DNA from: Bog-473 sp963840435 | GTDB lineage: Bacteria > Actinomycetota > Acidimicrobiia > Acidimicrobiales > RAAP-2 | Direction: 5' to 3' | Length of the DNA: 64,000 nt | Assembly (NCBI GenBank): GCA_963840435.1 | Contig: CAWIYY010000001.1 | Coordinates: 62,001-126,000, forward strand | The notes under the pieces: model-generated | The model's database searches: none | Seen by the model: only the letters and a program-made list of their open reading frames with translations | What the model was told of the DNA's origin: nothing | Translations under genes and position numbers: made by a program | Shown here: piece by piece, positions 62,502 through 64,000 of the stretch | Layout: each line of letters opens with the position of its first letter | Numbering within the stretch: position 1 is the first letter of the stretch

Positions 62502-63902
62502 TCAGACCGTTGGTCCCGGCTCCTTGACGAAGGCGGAGAAGGGCGGCTGCTCCCCGGCGGGTGGGATGACGGCATTGGAGATACCGGTGGTGTTGCCCGG
62601 TGCGGCCAGGGTTGGGGGCTCGGCGAAGCCGCGGCGGCCGAGGTCGAGGCAGTCGAGCAGGTCGTTGGCGTTGGCGTCCCGGTAGGTCATGGCGGGCAGA
62701 TTCCACTTGCGCTCGATCGTCTTCAGCACGGAGGTGTGGTCGTACACCGTGTGCGAGACGAAGTTCGGCTTGCTGTACGGCGAGACCACTACGGTCGGAA
62801 CTCGGAAGCCGTAACGGTCGTACCCACCGGGCTGATCTGCACTGGTAAGCGTCGGCGGGATGTCATCGGGGGGGATGGCCGGCGGTGGCGCCACATGGTC
62901 GTAGTAGCCACCATGCTCGTCATAGGTCCACACGAGCAGTGTGCGGTGCCACGCCGGGCCGTTCATCAGCGAGTTGACGACGGCCGACACGAAGTATTCG
63001 CCGAGAGCCAGATCCTGGGGATTCTCTTCGGTTGCCGTCAGGATGTTTGGGTCTACGTAGGACACAGCCGGGAGCGAACCTGACCTGGCGTCTGCATGGA
63101 ACTGGTCGATGGTCTTGATGTTCGAGGGGTTCTTCTTCACGATGTCGGCGATCACGAAGAGCGTGGACGCATTGGTCGCATAGCTGGCCCAGCTGATGTT
63201 GTGCGCATCGAGCCGGTCGAAGATGGTGCCGTTCGGCGGGATTCCAGTGATCGAGGTGTCGTCCGTGGCGATCAGCCCGAAGGCGGTTCCCGACAGGAGG
63301 AAGCGGCGGTTCGGGTACGTCTGGGCCAGCACGGAGCAGAAATAGCGGTCGCAGAGAGGAAAGGTCTTGGCGAGCGAATGGTAGAAAGGAATTTCCTCGG
63401 CCGTGTAATACGCCATCGACCACTCATTGCTGCTTTCGGGACCGATGAACCCGTCGTTGCGCCCGTCCCCGTATTGCAGGTGGCTGGCGTTCCATGTCTG
63501 TGTCACATGGCCCGCCTGAGCCGTATCCGTCTCGTGGAAGGCGCGCACATATCCGCCGGAGGGATCGGGGTTGGTGTTGATCGGGTGGCCGTGGCGGTCA
63601 AGTGCGAAGCCGTCGCCTCGGCCCAGCATCCCGAGATAGTTGTCGAACGAATGATTCTCCTGCATCACGACGACGATGTGATCGATCTCGGGGAGCGTGT
63701 CTGCGCCTTCGGGCAACTTTGGGTTGGGAAGAGAGCCGGGGCGGCGCCACTGCGAGCGCGGCGGGAGCCGTGTCGACACAGCATCCGGTTTCGTCCCCCA
63801 AGCCGTGCCCGCTGTAGCTGCACTGACTCCCACTGCAGCAGCCCCTACACCAAGTGCACCTTGCAGGAGCTGCCGTCTCGACCAACTTCGATCCGTCCCC
63901 AT
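62502..63902 (-). CDS. Tat-exported phosphoesterase (phospholipase C/acid phosphatase family)
   Basis: A 466-residue enzyme of the PF04185 phosphoesterase family. The N-terminus 'SWSRRQLLQGALGVGAAAVG' is a twin-arginine signal. 'IDHIVVVMQENHSFDNYLGML' (about 73-93) with the nucleophile region, 'TYDEHGGYYDHVAPP' and 'VPTVVVSPYSKPNFVSHTVYDHTSVLKTIE' segments bear the metal-binding Asp, Glu and His residues. It acts outside the membrane on phospholipids or phosphate monoesters and may supply phosphate. The start ATG 63902 is clear. Confidence 0.93.
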   Translation of the reverse strand: MGTDRSWSRRQLLQGALGVGAAAVGVSAATAGTAWGTKPDAVSTRLPPRSQWRRPGSLPNPKLPEGADTLPEIDHIVVVMQENHSFDNYLGMLGRGDGFALDRHGHPINTNPDPSGGYVRAFHETDTAQAGHVTQTWNASHLQYGDGRNDGFIGPESSNEWSMAYYTAEEIPFYHSLAKTFPLCDRYFCSVLAQTYPNRRFLLSGTAFGLIATDDTSITGIPPNGTIFDRLDAHNISWASYATNASTLFVIADIVKKNPSNIKTIDQFHADARSGSLPAVSYVDPNILTATEENPQDLALGEYFVSAVVNSLMNGPAWHRTLLVWTYDEHGGYYDHVAPPPAIPPDDIPPTLTSADQPGGYDRYGFRVPTVVVSPYSKPNFVSHTVYDHTSVLKTIERKWNLPAMTYRDANANDLLDCLDLGRRGFAEPPTLAAPGNTTGISNAVIPPAGEQPPFSAFVKEPGPTV

Positions 63903-64000
63903 GATCAGCCATTAGAGCACTGCTGAAACGGTCTGGCGAGGGTGCCGACCTGCGCCCTACTTCCGGGCAGGTTGACGCTCCGCTAGTGGCGCGCTTCACA
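63903..64000. other. Window end, no gene seen
   Basis: These last 98 bases are upstream of the phosphoesterase gene and should hold its promoter. No strong -10 or -35 pair stands out, and no other reading frame is convincing. Confidence 0.4.

Overview
The window looks like a chromosomal segment from a high-G+C actinobacterium. A WhiB regulator, DUF3107, DUF3151, the SCO1664-like / DUF3090 / MSMEG_4193-like trio, F420-type enzymes and a PdtaS-like sensor kinase all point to Actinobacteria. The 42-residue 'GYWLVAADGG...FSYGDA' propeller repeats make a member of the Acidimicrobiia the best guess, but this is inference. Coding density is very high. I see no rRNA, tRNA, CRISPR array, prophage or transposase. 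Many genes seem to be transcribed without a leader, with a TANNNT -10 box ending 6 to 8 bases before the start codon.

Layout. 0.3-3.4 kb: small VOC and dimeric-barrel proteins, an enoyl-CoA hydratase, a dGTPase-like HD enzyme and DUF3107. 3.5-9.3 kb: two ArsA/Get3-type ATPases, an O-methyltransferase, a PHP phosphatase, a sensor kinase and an opposing WhiB gene. 9.5-14.7 kb: a glycerophosphodiesterase, electron-transfer flavoprotein EtfBA, and an MBOAT acyltransferase overlapping an SGNH esterase (a likely extracellular O-acylation pair). 14.8-18.5 kb: a TauE-type permease, the SCO1664/DUF3090/phosphatase trio, and a family-5 uracil-DNA glycosylase facing it across 25 bases. 18.5-25.1 kb: a flavoprotein, a secreted protein that may be a degenerate G1-peptidase relative, a DJ-1 protein with a GlxA regulator, a hotdog thioesterase, an FrhB-like iron-sulfur flavoprotein and an Fpg/Nei glycosylase. 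25.1-28.6 kb: a GntR-ABC-permease-permease operon with its operator across the start site.

28.7-41.2 kb is mostly housekeeping: SfLAP membrane protein, split-barrel flavoprotein, peroxiredoxin, DEAD-box helicase, PIG-L deacetylase, glutamine amidotransferase, MmcQ protein, aconitase, a secreted propeller-CHAP protein, FmdB, a CrtC/lipocalin-like protein and ArgS, whose 3' end is partly duplicated. 41.3-47.9 kb: SDR, HSL-type hydrolase, ArsB/NhaD-type permease, PPOX protein, DOPA-type dioxygenase, fatty-acid desaturase with a divergent PaaX regulator, and a VOC protein. 47.9-60.3 kb is rich in small regulators beside their likely targets: MarR with a heterodimeric ABC exporter, DUF3151, two thioesterases, TetR with an alpha/beta hydrolase, AraC-VOC, ArsR-SRPBCC, and a flavin reductase divergent from an MFS exporter. 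60.4-64 kb ends with a secreted protein of five tandem PPC-like domains and a Tat-exported phosphoesterase. Several regulators carry clear inverted repeats at their own start sites, so local autoregulation is a recurring theme.
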